The notes below the pieces were generated by a model. It saw only the letters and a list, made by a program, of their open reading frames with translations. It had not been told where the DNA came from and ran no database searches. Shown here piece after piece: positions 24,278-31,078 of a stretch of DNA of 64,000 nucleotides. This stretch comes from Eubacterium sp. (lineage in GTDB: Bacteria; Bacillota; Clostridia; Oscillospirales; Acutalibacteraceae). Where the stretch lies: positions 40,914 through 104,913 of the forward strand of contig JAFSRN010000016.1 of assembly GCA_017446095.1 (NCBI GenBank), read 5' to 3'. How positions within the stretch are numbered: the stretch's first letter is position 1; each line of letters opens with the position of its first letter. The translations under genes and the position numbers were made by a program.

Positions 24278-24311
24278 AGTTTTGAGTTTTAAGATTTGAG
24301 TTTTGAGTTGC
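24278..24311. repeat. Degenerate tandem 7-mers (TTTTGAG units)
   Basis: TTTTGAGTTTTAAGATTTGAG and TTTTGAGTTG: four imperfect 7-bp units between nadC and iolB. Confidence 0.6.
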
Positions 24312-24329
24312 GTATTTTCAACGTCCTGC

Positions 24330-25184
24330 TTATAATGCACAAAGATTCTTAAGGCTCACATCCATTATCGGTGCTGAATGTGTTAGCGCGCCGCAGGACA
24401 CAAAGTCAACGCCTACTTCCGCGATTTCTTTAAGTCGCTCTTTCGTCACGTTTCCGCTGCACTCGGTCTGCGCTCTGCCGCCGATGAGTTCAACGGCTTT
24501 TTTCATCGTTTCGTTGTCCATATTGTCAAGCATGATGATATCCGCGCCTGCGTCAACCGCTTCATGCACCTGCTCAAGCGTTTCGGTTTCAATCTCGATT
24601 TTTCTTACAAACGGCGCGTATGCCTTTGCCATCTGAATCGCCTTTGTAACCGAGCCTGCCGCGCCGATGTGGTTGTCCTTAAGAAGCACGCCGTCGGACA
24701 GATTGTACCTGTGGTTCGTGCCGCCGCCCACTTTTACCGCGTGCTTTTCAAACGGGCGCATATTCGGCGTGGTCTTGCGCGTGTCAAGCAGCACCGTTTT
24801 GTAACCCTCAAGCTCGTCCATATACTCGCGCGTCATCGTTGCAATGCCGCTCATACGCTGCAGGTAGTTCAGCGCGGTGCGCTCGCCGGAAAGCAGCGCC
24901 TTTATATCGCCGTAAATAACGCCGATAACCTCGCCCTTTTTAACTCTGTCGCCATCCTTGAAATCGGTTTCAAAGTGTGCGTTTTCGTCAAGGATTTTAA
25001 ATGTCCTTTCAAACACGTCAAGACCGCAGATAATACCGTCGCCCTTGCAGATGAGGTCAGCCCTGCCGTCCTTGTTTTCAGGCATAACGGCGTTGGTGGA
25101 CACGTCCTCGGACGTGATGTCCTCTTTGAGCGTGTTGATGATGTAATCGTCAACGTTAATCTTCATTGTCACACCATTTATCAT
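24330..25184 (-). CDS. nadC: Nicotinate-nucleotide diphosphorylase (quinolinate phosphoribosyltransferase)
   Basis: A 284-residue NadC that converts quinolinate and PRPP to nicotinate mononucleotide. Signatures: LKEDITSEDVST, GDGIICGLDVFERTF, ALNYLQRMSGIATMT, DTRKTTPNMRPFEKHAVKVG with the substrate-binding Arg/Lys/His, and the C-terminal ADIIMLDNM and SGNVTKERL. The start is set at the ATG 6 nt after GAGG, giving a 29-bp overlap with nadB; an ATG six codons later (25166) matches the family N-terminus equally well. It follows nadB in the same direction with overlap, so the pair is one transcript. Confidence 0.92.
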   Translation of the reverse strand: MINGVTMKINVDDYIINTLKEDITSEDVSTNAVMPENKDGRADLICKGDGIICGLDVFERTFKILDENAHFETDFKDGDRVKKGEVIGVIYGDIKALLSGERTALNYLQRMSGIATMTREYMDELEGYKTVLLDTRKTTPNMRPFEKHAVKVGGGTNHRYNLSDGVLLKDNHIGAAGSVTKAIQMAKAYAPFVRKIEIETETLEQVHEAVDAGADIIMLDNMDNETMKKAVELIGGRAQTECSGNVTKERLKEIAEVGVDFVSCGALTHSAPIMDVSLKNLCAL

Positions 25185-26481
25185 AAAATTCCTCATCCTT
25201 TCGTCTGATTTCATCCATTATGAGCTTGCGGAATTCCTTTTGAATTTCCGCCTTGTTCGGGTAAGCCTTCAGGTCAACGTCGGGGAAGTTGTCGTCCTTT
25301 TCGCTTGTATCCGCAGCAATCAGATCCGCCGCGCGCTTTGCAAACACAAGGCTTTCAAGCAGGCTGTTGGAGGCAAGTCTGTTCTTGCCGTGTACGCCGT
25401 TGCAAGCCGTTTCGCCAACCGCCCACAGGTGCTTCATCGAGGTAGCGCCGTTGATATCCGTCTTAACGCCGCCCATCATATAGTGCTGCGCAGGCGTTAC
25501 GGGAACCCTGTCCTTTGTGATGTCGTAGCCCTCTTCCTTGCACGCCTCAAATATGTTCGGAAAACGCTGTGCCGCTTCCTCACTCGTCATCGTCGGCAGC
25601 GTAAGGTAAACGTGGTCTGTGCCGAATTTGCGCATCTCGTCCACAATCGCGTTAGTCACAACGTCGCGCGGCTGCAGCTCGTCCGTAAACCTCTCGCCGT
25701 TTTCGTTCAGCAGTATTGCGCCCTCGCCGCGAACACTCTCGCTTACAAGGAAGCGCCTGCCTTTTTTCTTGGAATAAAGCGTTGTCGGGTGTATCTGAAT
25801 GTAGTTCATATCCTGCAGCTCAACGCCGTGCTTCAGGCTCAGCGCAAACGAATCGCCTGTGATGTGCCGAAAGTTCGTTGAGTTAAGGAACAGTCCGCCG
25901 ATACCGCCCGTCGCAAGGATTACGTCGTCCGCAATAATTGCGCCCATCTCGCCGTATTCGTCCTCACACACAATGCCGTAGCACTCGTTGTCGCGTTCAA
26001 TCAGGTCAATCATCGTGGTCTGCGTAACAAACGTAACGTTCGGCCGCCTCATTGCAATTGCAAGCAGCGTGTCTGTAATCTGTTTGCCTGTTTCGTCCTT
26101 AAAGTGCAAAATGCGGTTCTGGCGGTGCGCACCCTCGCGCGTGTAGTCAAATTCGCCGCCGTCGTTTGTGTCAAACTGCACGCCCAAGTCAACAAGCGTG
26201 CCTATGATTTCAGGCGAGGATTCAATCATCACGCGTACTGCGTCGGGATTGTTTTCGTAATGTCCCGCCTTCATCGTGTCCTCAAAAAAGCCCTTGTAGT
26301 CGTTCACGTTTTTCAGCACGCAAACGCCGCCCTGCGCAAGGTAGGAATCCGCGTCTTTAAGGTTTTCCTTCGTGATAATCAGTATTTCCTCATCGTCAGG
26401 CAGGCACAGCGCCGTAAACAGCCCTGCCACGCCCGAGCCGACTATCACCGTTTGGGTTGTAATGTAGTTCTCTCTTTTCAT
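25156..26481 (-). CDS. nadB: L-aspartate oxidase
   Basis: A 441-residue FAD enzyme, somewhat shorter than Escherichia coli NadB (540), because the C-terminal helical domain is shortened. It oxidises aspartate to iminoaspartate for de novo NAD. Visible are the Rossmann motif VIVGSGVAGLFTALCLP, SYLAQGGVCV, the substrate-site segment HIQIHPTTLYS, the catalytic region VSESVRGEGAILLNENGERFTDE, and AQHYMMGGVKTDINGATS with GLY/HGKNRLASNSLLE near the end. In anaerobes fumarate serves as the electron acceptor. The start is the ATG giving the usual N-terminus; its ribosome site is weak. Quinolinate synthase nadA, normally clustered with these genes, is not present in the window. Confidence 0.92.
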   Translation of the reverse strand: MKRENYITTQTVIVGSGVAGLFTALCLPDDEEILIITKENLKDADSYLAQGGVCVLKNVNDYKGFFEDTMKAGHYENNPDAVRVMIESSPEIIGTLVDLGVQFDTNDGGEFDYTREGAHRQNRILHFKDETGKQITDTLLAIAMRRPNVTFVTQTTMIDLIERDNECYGIVCEDEYGEMGAIIADDVILATGGIGGLFLNSTNFRHITGDSFALSLKHGVELQDMNYIQIHPTTLYSKKKGRRFLVSESVRGEGAILLNENGERFTDELQPRDVVTNAIVDEMRKFGTDHVYLTLPTMTSEEAAQRFPNIFEACKEEGYDITKDRVPVTPAQHYMMGGVKTDINGATSMKHLWAVGETACNGVHGKNRLASNSLLESLVFAKRAADLIAADTSEKDDNFPDVDLKAYPNKAEIQKEFRKLIMDEIRRKDEEFYDKWCDNED

Positions 26482-26518
26482 CTTTGGTACCACTATAATG
26501 TATAAATATATTTATTTT

Positions 26519-26547
26519 AATATATATAAAAATTAACGCAAAGTCAA
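26519..26547 (-). promoter_or_regulatory. Promoter of nadB-nadC
   Basis: Minus-strand TTGACT (-35), 17-bp spacer, TATATT (-10), about 38 bp before the nadB start. Confidence 0.72.
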
Positions 26548-26770
26548 TACTTATAGCGCTTTAAGCCAATTTATTTGACAAAACTGCGGCAAAAGTATTG
26601 ACTTTTTTGTAATAATATGTTACCTTTTTGTTACCATTGTGAACACCAATATTTTGTCAAAAATGGCGATTTCAGCCAAAAAGCGCAATATATTGTGCCG
26701 ATTTGGAAATTGAGCCAAATATTTTGATGTTTTGGTTATTTACATTTTGGATAAAATAGATAGTGAGCGG

Positions 26771-26799
26771 TTTAAATCGCATTAAAAATCTGGTATAAT
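26771..26799 (+). promoter_or_regulatory. Extended -10 promoter of murA, in a 386-bp AT-rich gap
   Basis: TGGTATAAT gives an extended -10 (TGn) with a weak -35 (TTTAAA) 17 bp upstream; the start codon is 69 bp further on. The rest of the gap between nadB and murA (26482-26867) is AT-rich. It has a second TTGACT at 26598 without a good -10, and repeated GAGCCAAATATTTTG / GCCAATTTATTTGACAAA motifs, but no gene or RNA that I recognise. Confidence 0.6.
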
Positions 26800-26867
26800 A
26801 CCATAAGTACATAATATCAGATTATAACAATATTCATATATTAACCCGAAATTCAGGGGGAACAAAA

Positions 26868-28154
26868 ATGGAAAACTTTGTAGTCAAAGGCGGTCACGAA
26901 CTGTTTGGCGAAGTTAATATAAGCGGCGCAAAAAATGCCGCGGTTGCAATTATCCCTGCGGCAATCCTCGCAGGCGATGTTGTTAGAATTGAAAATATAC
27001 CGCAAATCAGTGACGTTCAGCTTATTATAGAAATTCTCGACTCTTTGGGTGCCGAGATTAAGCTTATTAACAGAAACACAATTGAAATTGACAGCACAAA
27101 CCTCAAGTATCAGGATGTGCCGTACGAGCTTGCATCGCATTTCAGGGCAAGCTATTACCTTATCGGCGCAATGCTCGGCAGGTTTAAAAAGGCAAAGGTT
27201 GCAATGCCAGGCGGCTGCAACTTCGGCGTTCGCCCGATTGACCTGCATATTAAAGGCTTTGAGATGCTTGGCTCAAAGGTTGATATTATCGACGGTATGG
27301 TCTGCGCAAAGGCGGACAAACTTGTCGGCGCGTCCGTATATATGGACACCGTTTCCGTCGGCGCAACTATCAACGTAATGCTTGCAGCAGTTCTTGCGCG
27401 CGGTCTTACCGTAATCGAAAATGCTGCTAAGGAACCGCATATAGTTGACCTTGCAAACTTCCTCAACTCAATGGGCGCGGATGTAAGGGGCGCAGGTACG
27501 GACGTTATCAAAATTCGCGGCGTGGAAAAAATGCACGGCTGCACTTACTCTATTATTCCCGACCAGATTGAGGCAGGCACATATATGGTTGCTGCTGCGG
27601 CTTGCGGCGGCGACGTGCTTATAAAAAACGTTATTCCCAAGCACCTTGAATCCATCAGCGCAAAGCTTGAAGAGGCAGGTGCGGAGATTATTGAATACGA
27701 CGACGCTGTGCGTGTAACTCGCTTTAAGCCGCTTACAAAGTGCAACGTAAAAACGATGCCGCACCCCGGCTTCCCGACTGATATGCAGCCGCAGATGGCA
27801 GTGCTGCTGTCGGTGGCAAACGGCACAAGTATTTTGTCCGAAAGTGTGTGGGATAACCGCTTCCAGTACGTGGGTCAGCTCCTGCGTATGGGCGCAAATA
27901 TTCAGGTGGACGGTAAAATCGCCGTAATTGAAGGTGTGGACAGGCTCACAGGCGTAAGCGTTAAGGCTACCGACCTTCGCGCAGGCGCGGCAATGATTAT
28001 TGCAGGTCTGGTTGCAGACGGCGCCACCACGGTGGAAAGTATTAATTATATCGACAGAGGATATGAGGATGTAGTTGCAAAATTCTCCTCACTCGGCGCG
28101 GACATCAAGCGCGTTAAGGTTAAAGATAATAAAACTGCTAAATCGGCAGGTTAA
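26868..28154 (+). CDS. murA: UDP-N-acetylglucosamine 1-carboxyvinyltransferase
   Basis: A 428-residue MurA, the enzyme that transfers enolpyruvate to UDP-GlcNAc as the first committed step of peptidoglycan synthesis in the cytoplasm. The N-terminal ISGAKNAA carries the substrate-binding Lys22, and the PEP-reactive cysteine is Cys117 in MPGGCNFGVRPIDLH, so the fosfomycin target residue is retained. Later HPGFPTDMQPQM and YIDRGYEDVV are family hallmarks. Length is normal. A strong GGGGGAA ribosome site precedes the start. It has its own promoter and terminator; no division-gene neighbours are present. Confidence 0.95.
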   Translation: MENFVVKGGHELFGEVNISGAKNAAVAIIPAAILAGDVVRIENIPQISDVQLIIEILDSLGAEIKLINRNTIEIDSTNLKYQDVPYELASHFRASYYLIGAMLGRFKKAKVAMPGGCNFGVRPIDLHIKGFEMLGSKVDIIDGMVCAKADKLVGASVYMDTVSVGATINVMLAAVLARGLTVIENAAKEPHIVDLANFLNSMGADVRGAGTDVIKIRGVEKMHGCTYSIIPDQIEAGTYMVAAAACGGDVLIKNVIPKHLESISAKLEEAGAEIIEYDDAVRVTRFKPLTKCNVKTMPHPGFPTDMQPQMAVLLSVANGTSILSESVWDNRFQYVGQLLRMGANIQVDGKIAVIEGVDRLTGVSVKATDLRAGAAMIIAGLVADGATTVESINYIDRGYEDVVAKFSSLGADIKRVKVKDNKTAKSAG

Positions 28155-28156
28155 GT

Positions 28157-28182
28157 AAAAGCACGGTGTATCCGTGCTTTTA
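28157..28182 (+). terminator. Terminator of murA
   Basis: AAAAGCACGG / CCGTGCTTTT, a 10-bp perfect stem with a 5-nt loop, right after the stop codon. Confidence 0.85.
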
Positions 28183-28188
28183 CAGTAT

Positions 28189-28244
28189 TGTAGGGGAGGG
28201 TCTCCTGACCCACCCTCGGGCGGATTGGTAAATCCGCCCCTACA
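28189..28244. repeat. TIR-bounded palindromic repeat (56 bp)
   Basis: Begins TGTAGGGG and ends CCCCTACA as perfect 8-bp inverted ends. Inside are a GGGTCTCCTGACCC palindrome and a GGGCGGATTGGTAAATCCGCC palindrome core. It is one of the cleanest copies of the family. Confidence 0.75.
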
Positions 28245-28280
28245 GTATTCTTTTTTCAACTATCAGAAAGGAAACAAGCT

Positions 28281-29069
28281 ATGCCCAAGGTATGTCAGCT
28301 CTTTTCGGGCAGCACAGGTAACTCAATATTTATGTCCGACGGGCAGACAAAGCTGCTTGTAGACGCAGGCGTAAGCGCCAAGCGTATAGAGCAGGCGCTT
28401 TCGGCAATCGGTGAGGACGCGGGCGAGCTGTCCGCGATTTTTGTCACGCACGAACACAGCGACCACATCAAGGGCGTGCGCGTGCTCGCGGCGCGCTACG
28501 GCTTGCCTGTTTATGCCGACAGGAACGTGCTTGGCAGCATGATGGAAAGCGGCGCGGTTACGGACAAAATCCACGCTGCCCCCGTGTACGATAATATGCA
28601 AATCGGCGGCATAGAGATTGTCCCGTTTGAAAACAGCCACGACAGCGTTGCCTGCCTTGGCTACCGCGTAAATATGTGCGGCGACCGCAGCATTGCCGTG
28701 TGCACCGACACCGGCTACATAACCGACGAGGCACGCCGCGCCATCACAGGCAGCGACCTTGTGTTCCTCGAATCAAACCACGAGGTAACTATGGTGCAAA
28801 CGGGGCCGTACCCGTTTTACCTCAAACGGCGCATACTGTCGCGCCGCGGACACCTGTCAAACGAGGCGTGCAGCGAGTTTGCAACAGAACTGCTTGCAAG
28901 CGGCACAACGCGGATTGTGCTTGCGCATCTATCTCGCGAGAATAACCATCCCGACATAGCGCGGCAGACCACACTGTCCGCGCTGACAGCGGCAGGCTTT
29001 ACCGAGGAGCGCGACTTCCGCCTGCGCGTTTCCGCACCCGAAAACGAAGAAAGACCGATTGTATTATGA
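28281..29069 (+). CDS. yycJ: MBL-fold metallohydrolase, YycJ/WalJ family
   Basis: A 262-residue beta-lactamase-fold protein. The metal-binding signature T-H-E-H-S-D-H is intact (FVTHEHSDHIKG), with further ligands at ENSHDS, CTDTGY and AHLSRENNH. YycJ proteins are nuclease-like hydrolases linked to DNA processing and, in low-GC Gram-positives, to the WalRK wall-stress locus; no walRK genes are here. The start follows AAAGGA. It overlaps rlmH by ATGA, a common clostridial gene pair that is probably only co-expressed. Confidence 0.88.
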   Translation: MPKVCQLFSGSTGNSIFMSDGQTKLLVDAGVSAKRIEQALSAIGEDAGELSAIFVTHEHSDHIKGVRVLAARYGLPVYADRNVLGSMMESGAVTDKIHAAPVYDNMQIGGIEIVPFENSHDSVACLGYRVNMCGDRSIAVCTDTGYITDEARRAITGSDLVFLESNHEVTMVQTGPYPFYLKRRILSRRGHLSNEACSEFATELLASGTTRIVLAHLSRENNHPDIARQTTLSALTAAGFTEERDFRLRVSAPENEERPIVL

Positions 29070-29545
29070 TTAAAATTAACGTCGTTGCCGTCGGCAAGCT
29101 TAAGGAAAAATACCTGCGCGACGCAGTCGCCGAGTACGAAAAACGCATTTCGGCATACGCAAAAATCAATATTATCGAGGTTTCCGAGCACCGCTGCGGC
29201 GACAATCCGTCGCCTGCGGAAATACAAAAGGTGCTGCAAAAAGAGGGCGAGCAGATAATCGCAAAAATCCCCAAAGGCTCGTTTGTAATCCCGATGTGCA
29301 TCGAGGGCACGCAGAAAACGAGCGAGGATTTTTCAAAGGAAATCGAGCGCATTTCGCTCACAAGCAGCGAAATCACATTCGTAATCGGCGGCTCATTCGG
29401 GCTGTCAGACGAGGTAAAAGCCCTCGGCAAAATGAAGCTGTCATTTTCCAAAATGACCTTCCCGCACCAGCTTATGCGCGTAATCCTCCTCGAGCAAATC
29501 TACCGCGCGCTCTCAATTTCAAACAATTCAAAATACCACAAGTAA
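29066..29545 (+). CDS. rlmH: 23S rRNA (pseudouridine1915-N3)-methyltransferase
   Basis: A 159-residue SPOUT-class methyltransferase. It starts with INVVAVGKLKEKYLRDAVAEY and has the SAM-binding knot segments ITFVIGGSFGLSDEV and LSFSKMTFPHQLMRVILLEQ, followed by the very conserved C-terminal IYRALSISNNSKYHK. It methylates a pseudouridine in helix 69 of 23S rRNA on assembled 70S ribosomes. Length is exactly that of the family. The start overlaps the stop of yycJ (ATGA), so it is translationally coupled. Confidence 0.96.
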   Translation: MIKINVVAVGKLKEKYLRDAVAEYEKRISAYAKINIIEVSEHRCGDNPSPAEIQKVLQKEGEQIIAKIPKGSFVIPMCIEGTQKTSEDFSKEIERISLTSSEITFVIGGSFGLSDEVKALGKMKLSFSKMTFPHQLMRVILLEQIYRALSISNNSKYHK

Positions 29546-29574
29546 AAGCACTGCATATCGCGGTGCTTTTTGTG
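29544..29574 (+). terminator. Terminator of yycJ-rlmH
   Basis: AAAAGCACTG / CGGTGCTTTT stem with one mismatch-tolerant position, followed by TGTG. It begins at the rlmH stop codon. Confidence 0.75.
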
Positions 29575-29690
29575 TAGGGGACGGCGTCCTTGACGTCCCG
29601 TGGCGCGCTGTGCCCTTGATGCTTTTGTCACCGCGCCCTACAAAATACGCCCGAACAACCGTAGGGGCGATTCACGAATCGCCCGCGTGC
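29573..29690. repeat. Palindromic repeat island between rlmH and the HAAS-A gene
   Basis: A TGTAGGGG-to-CCCTACA element (29573-29642) is followed by GTAGGGGCGATTCACGAATC plus GCCCGC, identical to the modules at 36.15 and 40.80 kb. Confidence 0.72.
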
Positions 29691-29702
29691 CGTCGAGGTT
29701 GC

Positions 29703-31013
29703 TTATATTTTTTTATATTTGTCGTAAAAGCTCGCGTCCGACGGTACAACTTCATAATTCTTAAACACAAAGCCCTTGTCGGTATATGTGTAAACGACGG
29801 CGTCGTACGGCACAACCGCATCCTCTCTTGTGTCGTAATACGTCAGCTCAAGCTCAACATTGCCGTTTTTGTATTTGCTCAAAAACAGATACGCCGCAAA
29901 GGGTGCGTCAGCCAGATTTTTGTCCTTGCTTTTTGCAAACTTCTCAATTTTATCGGCAGAATTTCGGTCAATCGTACCGAGAAAATACTCGTCGTCGTAA
30001 TATAGATATGTGTTTACAGACAGCGTGCCGTCCTCGTTTTCAACAAGGTCAATTGTGGCGAACGAGGTTTTTGAATAGTAGACAATGCTGTTATAATCAT
30101 CGTTATCGTATGCGGCTTCGCTGTACAGTAGGTCGCCGATATTTCGCTCTGCCCAGTCTTGCAAATCTTCAAGATTTGTGCATTTTGCAAATTCGCCTGC
30201 ATTATCGGTTATGCGTGCGTTGATTTCGTCAATTTCGCTGCATATTGCCTGCTCGCTCTTTGCCGAATTAATTAGCGTGGCAGGGGTAATCACAACGCTT
30301 GCAATAAGCAAAACGGCGGCAAAAGCTTTTATAACAGCCTTTATTTTCAGATGCATTCGCGTGTTTTGTAATTTGCGCGTTTTTATGATAATAATTTTTG
30401 CCTCAATTGCGGCGGCAAGGGCAGCGGCTGCTAACACCACAAAAAGCAAGTTGAAAACAAAAAGCAGATTTTGGTGCTTTGTGTGTTCAAAAGTTCCCCG
30501 TATATACGCCTGTACAGGTAAGCCATAAGATAAGTTAATAATAAATCCTTTTAGCCCGTAAAACGCAGGAAGCGTTAAAAATATTGCCGAAACTAAATTG
30601 AGCACCCTGTTGTACTTCACGCCGAAAAACAGCGACAATGCATTAAGCAAAACAAGTATCGACAGGATAATTACATCTGCGGCAAAAACCAGCCTGACAA
30701 GGTCAATGTATTCCGCAACTGCAAGTATCATTATAGCCAAAGGCGTTATCAGGCACATCGCAAACAGTATACCGCTTGCAACATTTACCGCGGTTTTGCT
30801 TTTTGACACAGCCTCAAGCTGCTCGCCGACTACATCGCCGTCGCCCATAGAATCGTCGGCCTTGTTGGCTGCTGCTTCTTTCTCAAAGCCGCACTGCTCA
30901 AACCACTTCTCCTTTTCGTCAAGGTGGTCGTACAGCTCGTATTCAATTTTATCCTTTTCCCGCCTGTTCGTAATGTGCGACAGAACGGCAGTTATATATT
31001 TATATTTTTTCAT
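29703..31013 (-). CDS. HAAS/DUF1700-type membrane protein A (PadR-associated)
   Basis: A 436-residue protein. Residues 1-70 form a helical HAAS-type domain (YITAVLSHITNRREKDKIEY, then ELYDHLDEKEKWFEQCGFEKEA, ending MGDGDVVGEQLEAV) as found in DUF1700/DUF1129 permease-prefix proteins next to PadR regulators. Then come several transmembrane helices (about residues 78-255) and a C-terminal extracytoplasmic domain rich in Tyr/Asp (about 260-436) of unknown fold. Last gene of the padR operon. Its first 70 codons are nearly identical to those of HAAS-B, whereas the rest is unrelated. Function unknown; the family is thought to act in membrane sensing or as a target controlled by PadR. Confidence 0.7.
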   Translation of the reverse strand: MKKYKYITAVLSHITNRREKDKIEYELYDHLDEKEKWFEQCGFEKEAAANKADDSMGDGDVVGEQLEAVSKSKTAVNVASGILFAMCLITPLAIMILAVAEYIDLVRLVFAADVIILSILVLLNALSLFFGVKYNRVLNLVSAIFLTLPAFYGLKGFIINLSYGLPVQAYIRGTFEHTKHQNLLFVFNLLFVVLAAAALAAAIEAKIIIIKTRKLQNTRMHLKIKAVIKAFAAVLLIASVVITPATLINSAKSEQAICSEIDEINARITDNAGEFAKCTNLEDLQDWAERNIGDLLYSEAAYDNDDYNSIVYYSKTSFATIDLVENEDGTLSVNTYLYYDDEYFLGTIDRNSADKIEKFAKSKDKNLADAPFAAYLFLSKYKNGNVELELTYYDTREDAVVPYDAVVYTYTDKGFVFKNYEVVPSDASFYDKYKKI

Positions 31014-31023
31014 AGTGTTTCTT

Positions 31024-31078
31024 TGTAGGGGCGGGTTTCCAACCCGCCCGCGGAGCGTCGGGGTCGCCGTTCCCTACG
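31024..31078. repeat. Palindromic repeat reaching into the end of the HAAS-B gene
   Basis: TGTAGGGGCGGGTTTCC with AACCCGCCCG, then a CGGAGCGTCGGGGTCGCCG part and a terminal CCCTAC. On the minus strand the terminal GTAGGG provides the TAG stop codon of HAAS-B. Confidence 0.7.
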
